A stretch of DNA of 38,873 nt from Saprospiraceae bacterium. GTDB lineage: Bacteria; Bacteroidota; Bacteroidia; Chitinophagales; Saprospiraceae. Shown in pieces: positions 17,141 to 25,773 of the stretch (positions are counted from its first letter, which is position 1; each line of letters begins with the position of its first letter). A program made the position numbers and the translations under genes. A model generated the notes under the pieces. That model saw only the letters and a list, made by a program, of their open reading frames with translations. It made no database searches and was not told the origin of the DNA. The DNA lies in contig JAJTEZ010000007.1 in NCBI GenBank assembly GCA_021298335.1, positions 1-38,873 of the forward strand. The letters are read 5' to 3'.

Positions 17141-18464
17141 TCAACAGTCAATCAGATTTACAGCTGTGGCGAGTCCTCCTTCTGAAGTTTCCTTATACTT
17201 CCTGTTCATGTCTTTTGCTGTTTCCCACATAGTTGAAATCACATGATCAAGGGAAACTTTTATATCTAAAGGATTTCGGTCCATCGCAATGGCAGATGCG
17301 TTGATTGCTTTGATGGCTCCCATCGAGTTCCTTTCAATGCAAGGTATCTGCACCAAACCTCCAATCGGATCGCAGGTCATACCGAGGTGGTGTTCCATCG
17401 CAACTTCGGCAGCAATTGTGCATTGTTCAGGTGTGCCTCCCAACAGTTCTGTCAGACCCGCCGCCGCCATCGCAGAAGAAACACCGATCTCGGCCTGGCA
17501 CCGCTTGTTGGTTGACAAAGCACAGATAGTACATCAAAACGGCAGGAATCACTCCGGCACTTCCATTTGTAGGAGCTGTGACCACACGTCCGAAGGAAGC
17601 ATTGATTTCATTGACCGCAATCCCAAAACTGCCCACCCACTTGATGGTTTCCTGAAAACCAGGTTTTTTTTGACGGATCTGTTCCATCCAGCCATGTCTG
17701 TCATGGTAGTTTTTTGTGCCAATCATTTTGTCTGTCACTTCTCCTGCCCGGCGTTTGACCTGTAGAGATCCCGGTAGATATCCCCAGCTATGACAACCCT
17801 GATACATACATTCCAGCATGACATCCCAGATTTTCAGCAAGCCCTCTTCGATTTCGTGATGCTTACGGTCTACCAGTTCATTTTGCATAACCACAGATGA
17901 TATGTTCAACTGATGTTTCTGACAATGTTGGATCAACTGCCTGCTGTGGCTTACAGGATATGGGTGAGTGTTGGTGTGTGCCATCTCTGCGGCACTTTCT
18001 CCTTCCCACATGATAAATCCTCCGCCCACAGAATAAAACGTTTCACTAAATACTTCACCCTGGGTATTTTCAATCAAAAACAACAAACCATTGGCATGGA
18101 AGGTCAGGAACTCCTTTTCAAAGACAATATCCTTTTCAGGATCGAAAACAAGCTCATGCATGTTAAACTTTACAGACTTTTGTTGCTTGATCTCCTCGAT
18201 GTAGTCAGGAATCAGCTCAGTTGCCACTGTCTCCGGATCAAAGCCCATCAGACCCATCATCACGGCGAGATCTGTTGCGTGCCCTTTGCCGGTCAATGAT
18301 AATGAACCATATAAATGGACGCGCAACACACTTTGATTCTGCAACCATCCCTTTTCTGAGGCATGTTTCATAAACTGTAAAGCTGCCTTCCAAGGACCAA
18401 GGGTGTGCGAAGATGATGGTCCCACACCAATTTTAAACACATCAAATACACTTATAAATTCCAT
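17141..18464 (-). pseudogene. sdaA: L-serine ammonia-lyase (iron-sulfur type), internal deletion plus frameshift
   Basis: This enzyme deaminates L-serine to pyruvate and ammonia with a 4Fe-4S cluster. The N-terminal frame (from ATG 18464) shows SVFDVFKIGVGPSSSHTLGPW, the beta domain, and [21 protein letters not shown]; it then derails near 17508 and ends at 17427. A second phase picks up [41 protein letters not shown] (the cluster cysteines) and runs to TGA 17141. Compared with E. coli SdaA (454 aa) about 30 residues between CF and CQAEIG are missing. The gene begins 12 nt behind hddC, so it is probably the last gene of the heptose operon, and it converges on transaldolase with 16 nt between them. 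Confidence 0.88.
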
Positions 18465-18476
18465 ATCCTCAATGCT

Positions 18477-19205
18477 TTACTTTCTTTGTAATTGTATATG
18501 CTTATTTAAAAAATCTTGTTGTGCTTTCAAAAAATCCTCCGGTACTCCAATATCGATAAAATACTGATCTGAAACGTGTCCAAATATTTTTCCTTTCTTC
18601 ACTTCTTTTTCTAAAATATCTTTTTCAAAAGAGCATTTTTCAGGCAAGTCAAGTTCGGTAAGCCATTTTTTTTGAATTAAATACACACCTCCATTGATTA
18701 ATCCGCTGGTTTGTGGTTTTTTTTCGAGAAATTCAAGAATTCTATGGCTATCTTCCTCGATTCTGACGGTGCCGTATCGGTCTGCCTTGGGCATCTGTCT
18801 GAGTCCCATAGTGAGAGATGCTTTTGTTTCAACATGCTGGCTTACCATGGTTTCAAGATTGATTTCAAAGAGTGTGTCTCCGTTTACCAGAAGAAAATCA
18901 TCATGCAAGACAAGTTCAGAGGCCTTCCTGGCTGCTCCACCGGTACCCAAAGGTTGGTCTTCGATACAACAGGTAAAGTAGGATGGCTTAAGGTTTTCTT
19001 GAACATATGCAACCACAGACTCTGACATGTGACCCAGTGAGAAGATACATTTCTCTATGCCCTGCTTGAATAAGAAATCCATCACAAAATCTAGGAATGG
19101 TCTGCCGGCTACCGGTGCCATACATTTTGGCAATCCAGGGACAGTACTTTGCAGTCTTGTTCCCAGTCCTCCTGCCAGAATGACTGCTTCTGTTACATGA
19201 CTCAT
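18477..19205 (-). CDS. hddC: D-glycero-alpha-D-manno-heptose 1-phosphate guanylyltransferase (HddC-like)
   Basis: This is a 242-aa nucleotidyltransferase. The GTP-binding signature AVILAGGLGTRLQS lies at residues 6-19, followed by PKCMAPVAGRPFLDFVMDFL, LGTGGAARKA, LVNGDTLFEI and a late FIDIGVPEDFLKAQ. The neighbours hddA and gmhA make the GDP-D-glycero-alpha-D-manno-heptose pathway by far the best reading; in isolation it could be another sugar-1-phosphate nucleotidylyltransferase. The ATG at 19205 overlaps the gmhA stop as TGATG, so the longer start at 19265 is rejected. Product: activated heptose for S-layer, capsule or O-glycan synthesis. Confidence 0.88.
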   Translation of the reverse strand: MSHVTEAVILAGGLGTRLQSTVPGLPKCMAPVAGRPFLDFVMDFLFKQGIEKCIFSLGHMSESVVAYVQENLKPSYFTCCIEDQPLGTGGAARKASELVLHDDFLLVNGDTLFEINLETMVSQHVETKASLTMGLRQMPKADRYGTVRIEEDSHRILEFLEKKPQTSGLINGGVYLIQKKWLTELDLPEKCSFEKDILEKEVKKGKIFGHVSDQYFIDIGVPEDFLKAQQDFLNKHIQLQRK

Positions 19206-19777
19206 CAGGTGGTCAGATTTTCTTCCACAAGCTGGCAAATGATATGGCCTATCAGAATATGGCATTCCTGAATCCTAGGCGTATCATCTGAAGGTACATT
19301 GATTAAAATTTGGCTGAATTCCTTCATCTTGCCGCCTGTTTGACCTGTCATGCCAATCGTCTGCATGTCAAGTTGAAGGGCCATTTCCAGCGCATTGACA
19401 ATATTTCTACTATTGCCACTGGTAGAAATACCCACCAGGATATCTCCCGGCTTTCCAATACCTTCGATCAGTCGTGAATACACAACGTCAAAACTATAAT
19501 CATTGGCGACGGCTGTTAGATAGGAAGTGTTGGCATGCAACGCTTCAGCAGGCCATGCTTTCCTGTCTTTGTAAAAGCGACCGCTGAATTCTGCTGCCAG
19601 GTGTTGCGCATCAGCGGCACTTCCGCCATTTCCACAGAACAAAATTTTCTTTCCGCTCCTCAGGGCCTCCGAAATTTGACGAACACATTGCTCAATGTTT
19701 TCCAGCAATTCATCCGATTGGAGAATCTGTCGTTTTGTGTCTATGGATGCCTGGATGATGCTTGATATTCGGCTCAT
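19205..19777 (-). CDS. gmhA: Sedoheptulose 7-phosphate isomerase
   Basis: This 190-aa SIS-domain protein shows FCGNGGSAADAQHLAAEFSGRF (read as FCGNGGSAADAQ then HLAAEFSGRF, residues 46-68), LTAVANDYSF and GISTSGNSRNIVNAL, the phosphosugar-binding motifs of GmhA. It converts sedoheptulose 7-phosphate to D-glycero-D-manno-heptose 7-phosphate, the first step of heptose synthesis. It lies 3 nt behind hddA and overlaps hddC by one base. The phosphatase GmhB needed between HddA and HddC is not in this window. Confidence 0.92.
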   Translation of the reverse strand: MSRISSIIQASIDTKRQILQSDELLENIEQCVRQISEALRSGKKILFCGNGGSAADAQHLAAEFSGRFYKDRKAWPAEALHANTSYLTAVANDYSFDVVYSRLIEGIGKPGDILVGISTSGNSRNIVNALEMALQLDMQTIGMTGQTGGKMKEFSQILINVPSDDTPRIQECHILIGHIICQLVEENLTT

Positions 19778-19780
19778 TGT

Positions 19781-20821
19781 TTATGCTTTATTACTGGATT
19801 TCCACTGGACCAGCCCATGTTCAGTAAATAAAAATGGAATTGTTTTACCTTCGAAGGCAGATAATGCCTTTAAGACATTGTAGCGAGAGTCGCCGGGACA
19901 ATAAAAGATCATAAAACCACCGCCTCCGGCACCGCTAATTTTTGCTCCGGTAGCCCCTGCAGCTTTTGCTGCGGCTGCTATTGACTCCAGGTGATCATTG
20001 CTGATCTTAGAAGCCATATTTTTTTTATGTTCATGGCCAAACTCAAAAATTTCACCGATTCGATGCAATTCACCTTTCAGCAGGGCCTCCTTCATCATGG
20101 TTGCCTGTTCACGGATGTGATGCATTGCCTCTATGGACTTTTGATTTCCTGTCTTCACGTTGCTCACCTGCTCGTCAATAATCCGAGAGGATTCCCGACT
20201 GCGCGAGGTGTAAAAAAGGACGATATTTTTTTCCAGTTCGTAAATATATTCCGGTTTGATCCGCAGTGGGTTGACGATGGTTTTATTTTCTTTGTAAAAT
20301 TCCATAAAATTAAACCCACCGAAAGTTGCCGCGTATTGATCCTGTTTCCCCCCCGACATTTTGAGCTCGTTACGTTCAATGTCAAACGCATATGAGGCAA
20401 TGTCGTATTCTCCCAAGGGTAAATGCAGCATTTCGGCAAAGGCCCCGATGAGCGCTACCACCAATGTAGAAGAGGAGCCAAGCCCTGAGCCTGGAGGCGC
20501 CTGAACGTAACTTGTGATTTTCAGGCCCTTATTTTCAAAAGGATAGTCTTTACAAATTCTCAGATAGACGCCTTTCAATAAATTGAGTTGTCCTTCCGGG
20601 TAAATCGTTTCACCCAATTGATAGCTTTCTGTCGTTTCAAAATCTTTCGACTCGAAAGTCACCTTTCCATCATGGGTTTTTTCAATGTCCACGTAGGCAA
20701 ATAAGGAAATGGTGGCATTGAGTACCTGCCCCCCGTAGAGGTCACAATACGGACTTACATCTGTGCCACCACCCGCCAGGCCAAGTCGCAACGGGGCTCT
20801 ACTTCTGAATATTTTACCCAT
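19781..20821 (-). CDS. hddA: D-glycero-alpha-D-manno-heptose 7-phosphate kinase (HddA-like GHMP kinase)
   Basis: This is a 346-aa GHMP kinase. The N-terminal RSRAPLRLGLAGGGTDVSPY (residues 6-25) is typical of the HddA branch. The ATP-binding APPGSGLGSSSTLVVAL is at about 108-124, and the third GHMP motif GAKISGAGGGGFMIFYC at about 294-310. It phosphorylates heptose 7-phosphate at C1 to the alpha-1,7-bisphosphate. L-fucose or other sugar kinases of this family are alternatives, but gmhA and hddC next door settle it. Its start overlaps the end of the glycosyltransferase gene by 8 nt. Confidence 0.9.
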   Translation of the reverse strand: MGKIFRSRAPLRLGLAGGGTDVSPYCDLYGGQVLNATISLFAYVDIEKTHDGKVTFESKDFETTESYQLGETIYPEGQLNLLKGVYLRICKDYPFENKGLKITSYVQAPPGSGLGSSSTLVVALIGAFAEMLHLPLGEYDIASYAFDIERNELKMSGGKQDQYAATFGGFNFMEFYKENKTIVNPLRIKPEYIYELEKNIVLFYTSRSRESSRIIDEQVSNVKTGNQKSIEAMHHIREQATMMKEALLKGELHRIGEIFEFGHEHKKNMASKISNDHLESIAAAAKAAGATGAKISGAGGGGFMIFYCPGDSRYNVLKALSAFEGKTIPFLFTEHGLVQWKSSNKA

Positions 20822-21953
20822 GAACTTTGGTTTTTGCCTTCATTGAAAGAATGGTTCGAACAAATGAAGGCCATCCATATTTTTGTTTTTCCAACACGAT
20901 TTGTTCTTGAAAAGTGTGAATATCAAACGATTGGATTTCTTTCATGGCGGCACAAATCGATGCTTCAGTGGGCTGACAAACCAAGCCAATCCGGGGTGGA
21001 ACCATGTCAGGAAGTGCACCCACATTGGTCACAATCATAGGTGTTTCAAAATGATAAGCCAAGGGTGTCACACCACTTTGAGTTGCATTTCTGTAAGGTT
21101 GGACCACACAATCGGCAGCTCCGAAATACCTGCTAATTTCTTCGTCCCTGACAAAATGATCGTGAAGAATGATGTCATTTCTTGCAGATGAATTGGATAT
21201 TAATTTTTTAATTTCCTCTTCATCAGAATAAAATTCACCTGCTATCAACAGTGTGATATCTGAATTTGGTTCTTTTGCAAGCTGTTCAAAGGCACGAATC
21301 AGTAAATCCAATCCCTTGTAATGTCTGATAAAACCAAAAAAAAGATACACGTAGGTACTGTTGTTTAGCTGCAACTCTTCTCTGGCTTTTGTTTTCTCTG
21401 TTTTTTGACCAAAATGGTCGTACAATGGGTGGTGAGCTACCAAAACGTCTTTCTTTGTGAAATCCTGAAGGTCATCTTTTACTTTCCGGCTCATAGCCAC
21501 AAATCCATCCGCTGCTGCGACAAAATAACGTGTGAGTACTGCGTCGGCTATCCTTTTTTCATGGGGAATGGCATTGTCGACCAGTGCAATGATCCGTGCT
21601 TTTGACTTACGTCGACAAACGCGAAGTATTGTTCCCAATGCGGGTGCCATAAACGGAATCCAATAACGCACAATGATGATATCTGCCTGTTCTGCAGCGA
21701 GTTGATTGCCCGTTCGGATCCAGTTGATTGGGTTGACTGAGTTGATCACTTCGCAGATGTTGAGATCTTCCGGCGGAGTACTTTGGCTATATTGTGTCTT
21801 TCCAGGGAATAATAGAGATGGATATTGCAGGGAAAACGTATAAATCTTTACCTCATGTCCCTCGTCTTGCAGGGCTCTTGCCATGCGTTCGTTGAAAGAG
21901 GCCAATCCTCCTCTGAGTGGGTATGCCGGTCCGATGATGATAATCCTGCTCAA
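20814..21953 (-). CDS. GT-B fold glycosyltransferase (family 4-like)
   Basis: This 379-aa protein shows the GT4 arrangement. The N-terminal Rossmann half has an acceptor loop (IIIGPAYPLRGGLASFNERM, residues 4-23). The C-terminal donor-binding half has LFFGFIRHYKGLDLLIRAFE (about 205-224) and the E-x7-E-like stretch in VQPYRNATQSGVTPLAYHFETP. No signal peptide or membrane helix is seen, so it acts at the cytoplasmic face. As the first gene of the heptose operon it may transfer heptose or another sugar onto a surface glycan; donor and acceptor are not known. Confidence 0.88.
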   Translation of the reverse strand: MSRIIIIGPAYPLRGGLASFNERMARALQDEGHEVKIYTFSLQYPSLLFPGKTQYSQSTPPEDLNICEVINSVNPINWIRTGNQLAAEQADIIIVRYWIPFMAPALGTILRVCRRKSKARIIALVDNAIPHEKRIADAVLTRYFVAAADGFVAMSRKVKDDLQDFTKKDVLVAHHPLYDHFGQKTEKTKAREELQLNNSTYVYLFFGFIRHYKGLDLLIRAFEQLAKEPNSDITLLIAGEFYSDEEEIKKLISNSSARNDIILHDHFVRDEEISRYFGAADCVVQPYRNATQSGVTPLAYHFETPMIVTNVGALPDMVPPRIGLVCQPTEASICAAMKEIQSFDIHTFQEQIVLEKQKYGWPSFVRTILSMKAKTKVHG

Positions 21954-21972
21954 TCCATTCTAATCTTGGATG

Positions 21973-21980
21973 CAAATGTA
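21973..21980 (-). promoter_or_regulatory. -7 promoter box of the glycosyltransferase-heptose operon
   Basis: The minus strand reads TACATTTG followed by CA, matching TAnnTTTGCA, with a leader of about 15 nt to ATG 21953. It would drive the glycosyltransferase, hddA, gmhA, hddC and serine dehydratase genes, which are all spaced by 12 nt or less. Confidence 0.55.
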
Positions 21981-22061
21981 TCAAATTTCGTTGAACTGAC
22001 ACTCCCATATTTCAGCTAAACCAATTCGAAGAATGTCTTGTTTAAAGAAAAAGTTTATCAT

Positions 22062-22439
22062 ATGCGCTTGAGTCTCTTAGCTTGGTTAGTGTTTCTTCCG
22101 TTGGCTGGATTTTCCCAGCTAAAAGGTGCAGTAAGCCAGGAAAATTTACCTCCAAAAGCCGGTGAAAAAAGGGAGTTATCATCTTCGGCCCCAAAAGAAG
22201 TAGCAAAAAATAATGCTGATAAGTTGAAAGTGAGTCTGAAACTTTCCAATGAACAATACACTGCATTATTGAAGGCGTTTGTAGAATATGAAACAGAATT
22301 GGCGAAAGTGCAAAAAAGCAAGCTCTCAAAGCAGGTAAAGTTTGATCAATCGAATTCGCTCAGTCTGCTGCGAAGGAAGAAAATGAAACAAATTCTGACT
22401 ACCGAACAATACCAGGCCTACATCATGTCCTTTCCTTAA
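22062..22439 (+). CDS. Small secreted protein, unknown function
   Basis: From ATG 22062 the product is 125 aa, with a signal peptide MRLSLLAWLVFLPLAGFSQ. The mature part is Lys/Glu/Ser-rich and mostly helical (LKVSLKLSNEQYTALLKAF, VEYETELAKVQKSKLSKQ), ending in KKMKQILTTEQYQAYI. The repeated LS-NEQY and LTTEQY segments resemble the LTxxQ-type helical repeats of periplasmic CpxP/Spy-like proteins, but similarity is too short to name it. The start at 22038 would place a charged leader before the signal peptide and is rejected. It stands alone, divergent from the heptose operon. Confidence 0.65.
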   Translation: MRLSLLAWLVFLPLAGFSQLKGAVSQENLPPKAGEKRELSSSAPKEVAKNNADKLKVSLKLSNEQYTALLKAFVEYETELAKVQKSKLSKQVKFDQSNSLSLLRRKKMKQILTTEQYQAYIMSFP

Positions 22440-22457
22440 CGGAAATTATAAGGTAGT

Positions 22458-22985
22458 TTAGGAAGTTTTCTCATGCCGAAGTAAATGTCGGAGGTATTCT
22501 TTCAAGCGGAATTCTGTGAGGAAGCCAATGCCTAGTTCTGCGATGCCAGTCATAGCCACAGGAATGCAAGTTCCGAGCGTGATCGATTTCCAGAAAGTAA
22601 AAACTCCAAAGGTGCTGCAGATACCACAGCAAAGAATCGCCCACAAATAAACTCTTCGACTTTTCTTTTTCTTTATAATTCGTTGGCGGGTTGCATCAAT
22701 TTCACGGAGAATTAATGGCTGATTCGGGGTGGTTAAATGTAGAAAGGACTGATATTTTTTTCTTGCAATGGCAAACAGAAACAATCCTTTTCCGAGACAG
22801 TAAGCAGAAAACATCTGAAATCCGATAGAAAGATAGGTAAAGCCCGGTGTCAATTCCAGTCGATATAAAAGAAGTGAGATAAGAAATAAGCACAGAGAGG
22901 ACAACAAATAAAAGGCGGCAGCCCACATATCACCTCTGTACAACAATCGTATGATATCAGGTAGGGTGGGAGCTGATGCCGTCAT
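22458..22985 (-). CDS. Four-helix membrane protein, unknown, coupled to urocanase
   Basis: This 175-aa protein has four hydrophobic segments (about residues 21-40 AAFYLLSSLCLFLISLLLY, 48-75, 113-133 VYLWAILCCGICSTFGVFTF, 136-158) and a strongly basic cytoplasmic stretch RQRIIKKKKSRR between the two pairs. I do not recognise a family. Its ATG (22983-22985) overlaps the natural stop of the urocanase gene as ATGA, so the two are translationally coupled once the urocanase frame is restored. That makes a link to histidine or urocanate use possible, but unproved. Confidence 0.7.
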   Translation of the reverse strand: MTASAPTLPDIIRLLYRGDMWAAAFYLLSSLCLFLISLLLYRLELTPGFTYLSIGFQMFSAYCLGKGLFLFAIARKKYQSFLHLTTPNQPLILREIDATRQRIIKKKKSRRVYLWAILCCGICSTFGVFTFWKSITLGTCIPVAMTGIAELGIGFLTEFRLKEYLRHLLRHEKTS

Positions 22986-25011
22986 TTGACTATTCTTTTC
23001 AACAGCTTTTTATCTACAAGGTGTGGCAACGTAACGACGAGTTTGTCGTGATGATTCATGGCGCTTTGTATGGCTTGCATTGCTCCTTCGTTTCGGGCCC
23101 AGCTGCGCCGTGCAATGCCATTGTTGACATCCCAGAAGAGCATATTTCGGATGTTTTTGTCAGATTTTTTGACCCATCGATGACCATGCCGAATCCACCA
23201 TTGATGACTTCTCCCCAGCCTACGCCTCCACCATTGTGCAATGAGATCCAGGTGGCACCCCGAAAACCATCCCCTGCAAAATTATGTACAGCCATATCTG
23301 CTGTAAATTTTGAACCATCATAAATATTGGCGGTTTCCCGGAATGGCGAGTCTGTTCCCGATACATCGTGATGGTCTCTTCCAAGGACAATTGGACCAGA
23401 GAGCTTGCCTTTCTGAATTGCTTTGTTGAATGCGCGTGCGATGGCTATACGGCCGTTTGAATCTGCGTACAAAATCCTGGACATTGAACCCACAACGGGT
23501 ATGTTTTTGCCTGCCTGTTCTATCCAGTGTATGTTGTCACTTAGCTGGACTGCAATGTCAGGACTTGCTTTTTTAGAAAGTTTCCTGAGTACCTTTGTTG
23601 CGATTCGATCTGTTATATTGAGATCTTCCTGATTGCCTGACAGGCAAACCCACCGAAATGGTCCAAAACCGTAATCAAAACAAAGGGGTCCCATGATATC
23701 CTCTACATAGGAGGCATATTTGTAAATTTTCTTTCGCTTGCTTTTCCAGATCTCTGCCCCTGCTTCTCCGGCTTCTTTCAGAAAGGCATTGCCGTAATCC
23801 CAGAAATACATGCCTCTTTCTGCCAGCAAGTTGATGGCCCTCACATGTCTTACAAGTGTTTTTCGCACTTCCAGAGCAAATTTTTTCGGGTTTTTGCCCA
23901 ATAATTCCTTTGCTTCGGCAAAGCTATAGCCAGCCGGGCAATAACCGAGATTTTCAATGTTGTGTAGTGAGGTCTGATCGGAACCCAGCTCAATGTGTAT
24001 ATTTTCTTTGACTGCAGACTCCCATAAATCCACGATATTTCCATGATAAACCAGGCTTGCTGCAATTTTCTTTTTTTTGTATTGGATGGCTTTCGCCCAA
24101 AGCTTGTCTAAATCCGTAAAAACATGATCTTTTTGGATATATCCGTCGGTAATTCGCTGATTTACTGCGTCTGTATCTACTTCGGCGATGATACCTACAG
24201 CTCCTGTAATCACTGCAGCAATCGATTGGGCACCAGACATTCCTCCCAGTCCTGAAGTGACAAAAAGTACGCCATTCAGATTGTCTGTACCGAGTCCTTT
24301 CATCCTGCCGGCATTCAGTAGTGTAAGCGTTGTGCCGTGGACAATTCCTTGTGGACCGATATACATAAATGATCCTGCAGTCATTTGTCCGTAGGAGGTC
24401 ACTCCCAGGGCATTGTACTTATTCCAGTCATCTTTCTTTGAATAATTGGGAATCATCATGCCGTTGGTTACCACGACTCTGGGGGCATTCTTCGTGGAGG
24501 GAAAGAGGCCGAGAGGATGCCCAGAATATAGTGCAAGTGTCTGGTCATCAGACATTTCAGATAAATATTTCATGGTAATCCTGTACTGCGCCCAGTTTTG
24601 GAATACAGCACCATTGCCTCCGTATGTAATCAATTCCTCAGGGTGTTTTGCGACTTTAGGATCAAGATTATTCTGTACCATGAGCATGATAGCTGCTGCC
24701 TGTCTAGATTTTGCAGGATAATCTTCTATCGGCCGGGCGTGCATGGGTTCTTCGGGCATAAACCGGTACATATAGATTCTTCCGTAAGTCATCAACTCGT
24801 TGTAAAACTCCGATGCCAGGATTTTATGCTGATAAACGGGAAAATAGCGCAATGCATTTTGAATGGCTAGGGAGACCTCTTCTTTCGACAATAAGTCCTC
24901 AATATTCCGCTTTGGAGCATGGGAAACTGAAGGGTTGGGAGATTTTGCAGTGGGAAGTTCTGCAGGAATTCCCAGGGTCATTGCGTAGGTACTTTCTTTT
25001 TTGCCAGACAT
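22982..25011 (-). pseudogene. hutU: Urocanate hydratase with a one-base frameshift near the C-terminus
   Basis: Urocanase hydrates urocanate to imidazolonepropionate, step two of histidine breakdown, using tightly bound NAD+. The frame from ATG 25011 (MSGKKESTYAM) carries LITYGGNGAVFQNWAQYR, SGHPLGLFPS, TSGLGGMSGAQS, CFDYGFGPFRWVCLSG, GRDHHDVSGTDSPFRET and NGGGVGWGEVINGGFGM. At the run of six A (plus-strand T 23165-23170) the phase slips and translation would end near 23056 in unrelated residues. Adding one base restores NMLFWDVNNGIARRSWARNEG and DKKLLKRIVK, ending at TGA 22982-22984, for about 676 aa. No hutH, hutI or hutG is in the window. It has its own promoter box at 25033-25040. Confidence 0.92.
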
Positions 25012-25032
25012 TTTGATTGGGTTTGCGTTGTG

Positions 25033-25040
25033 CAAAGATA
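25033..25040 (-). promoter_or_regulatory. -7 promoter box of hutU
   Basis: The minus strand reads TATCTTTG followed by CA, the same extended -7 box as lepA and bamD. It lies 21 nt before the ATG at 25011, supporting that start over the upstream in-frame Met at 25152. Confidence 0.6.
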
Positions 25041-25077
25041 CACAAAGGATACTGAATCGTTTAGAAAGGCAAAGGGC

Positions 25078-25107
25078 AAAAAAAAAGCCGGCAATTGCCG
25101 GCTTTTT
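25078..25107 (-). terminator. Rho-independent terminator of the Cys-rich protein gene
   Basis: GCCGGCAATTGCCGGC (25087-25102) is a perfect palindrome flanked by nine A on the left and five T on the right. Read on the minus strand it is a GC-rich hairpin followed by nine U, placed 16 nt after the stop of the Cys-rich gene. It is nearly symmetrical and might also work on the plus strand. Confidence 0.85.
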
Positions 25108-25123
25108 ACATCTTTTAGAGATA

Positions 25124-25591
25124 TTACTTGTTGCTTTGCTTTTGAGCTGCACAAGATTTTGCAGCGCCGCTCTTGCAGCATGCTTTACCTTCCATTTTTC
25201 CTGCGCAAGACTTAGTTTCTACCTTTGCGCCGTTTTCATCTTTTTCCATGCTTGCAGAAGCTACCTTTGTAAAGGCCTTTTTGTCTGCGTCATACTTCAC
25301 TTCATCCCAGCTTACCTTTCCGGACTGAGAACAAACAGATTTTTCAAAATATGTCGTTGTTCCTGACATTTCACAAGTTCTTTTTGTGATGGTTCCATTG
25401 GAAGCTGCTACTGCTGCTTCTGCCTCCATTGTAAAACTAGCGATCTGCACACCATTCTCTGCTGAAGCACTAGCTGAAGCTGACTTTTTTGCAGCACAGC
25501 ATGATTTTCCTGCTGCAGCCTTACTGCACTGAGCCTGGGCAGAAGAGGCGAAAACTAAAAACATTGAGAAAATAAAAATTACATTTTTCAT
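25124..25591 (-). CDS. Small secreted Cys/Ala-rich protein, unknown
   Basis: This 155-aa protein has a clear signal peptide (MKNVIFIFSMFLVFASSAQA) and nine cysteines, all in the mature part. They include CC pairs in GKSCCAAKKS near the N-terminus and KACCKSG plus KSCAAQK at the C-terminus. The middle holds a beta-like segment TTYFEKSVCSQSGKVSWDE. Ala, Lys and Ser dominate. Paired cysteines suggest disulfides or soft-metal binding in the periplasm, but there is no recognised family. It has its own promoter and terminator, so it is monocistronic and may be strongly expressed. Confidence 0.75.
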   Translation of the reverse strand: MKNVIFIFSMFLVFASSAQAQCSKAAAGKSCCAAKKSASASASAENGVQIASFTMEAEAAVAASNGTITKRTCEMSGTTTYFEKSVCSQSGKVSWDEVKYDADKKAFTKVASASMEKDENGAKVETKSCAGKMEGKACCKSGAAKSCAAQKQSNK

Positions 25592-25615
25592 GGCATATTC
25601 ATTTTAAGTGATATG

Positions 25616-25623
25616 CAAAAATA
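25616..25623 (-). promoter_or_regulatory. -7 promoter box of the Cys-rich protein gene
   Basis: The minus strand reads TATTTTTG followed by CA. A CTTG at 25643-25646, 19 nt upstream, is one mismatch from the -33 TTTG. The leader to ATG 25591 is about 20 nt. Confidence 0.55.
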
Positions 25624-25758
25624 AGGATTATTTATGAATTTTCAAGAATCTGGTGTGTATTTAGCAGAATTTTAAGAAAATCCTGAGAAATACCAAGTTT
25701 TGGATACCAGACTCGTTATAAATTGACAATTAACAAGACAAAAAATTGAAAAAAGACG

Positions 25759-25766
25759 TATCTTTG
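25759..25766 (+). promoter_or_regulatory. -7 promoter box of the bamD-rpoZ-coaBC operon
   Basis: TATCTTTG is followed by CACC and then CTT-ATG at 25774. By comparison with the SRP RNA promoter, transcription should start at about 25771, leaving a leader of about 3 nt. The 12-mer TATCTTTGCACC is identical to that at lepA (9542-9553). No good -33 box is seen. Confidence 0.6.
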
Positions 25767-25773
25767 CACCCTT

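Noticed and set aside
25012-25152. Longer N-terminus for urocanase
   Set aside because: It would run through the terminator hairpin and the -7 box of hutU, and the family begins near the Met at 25011.
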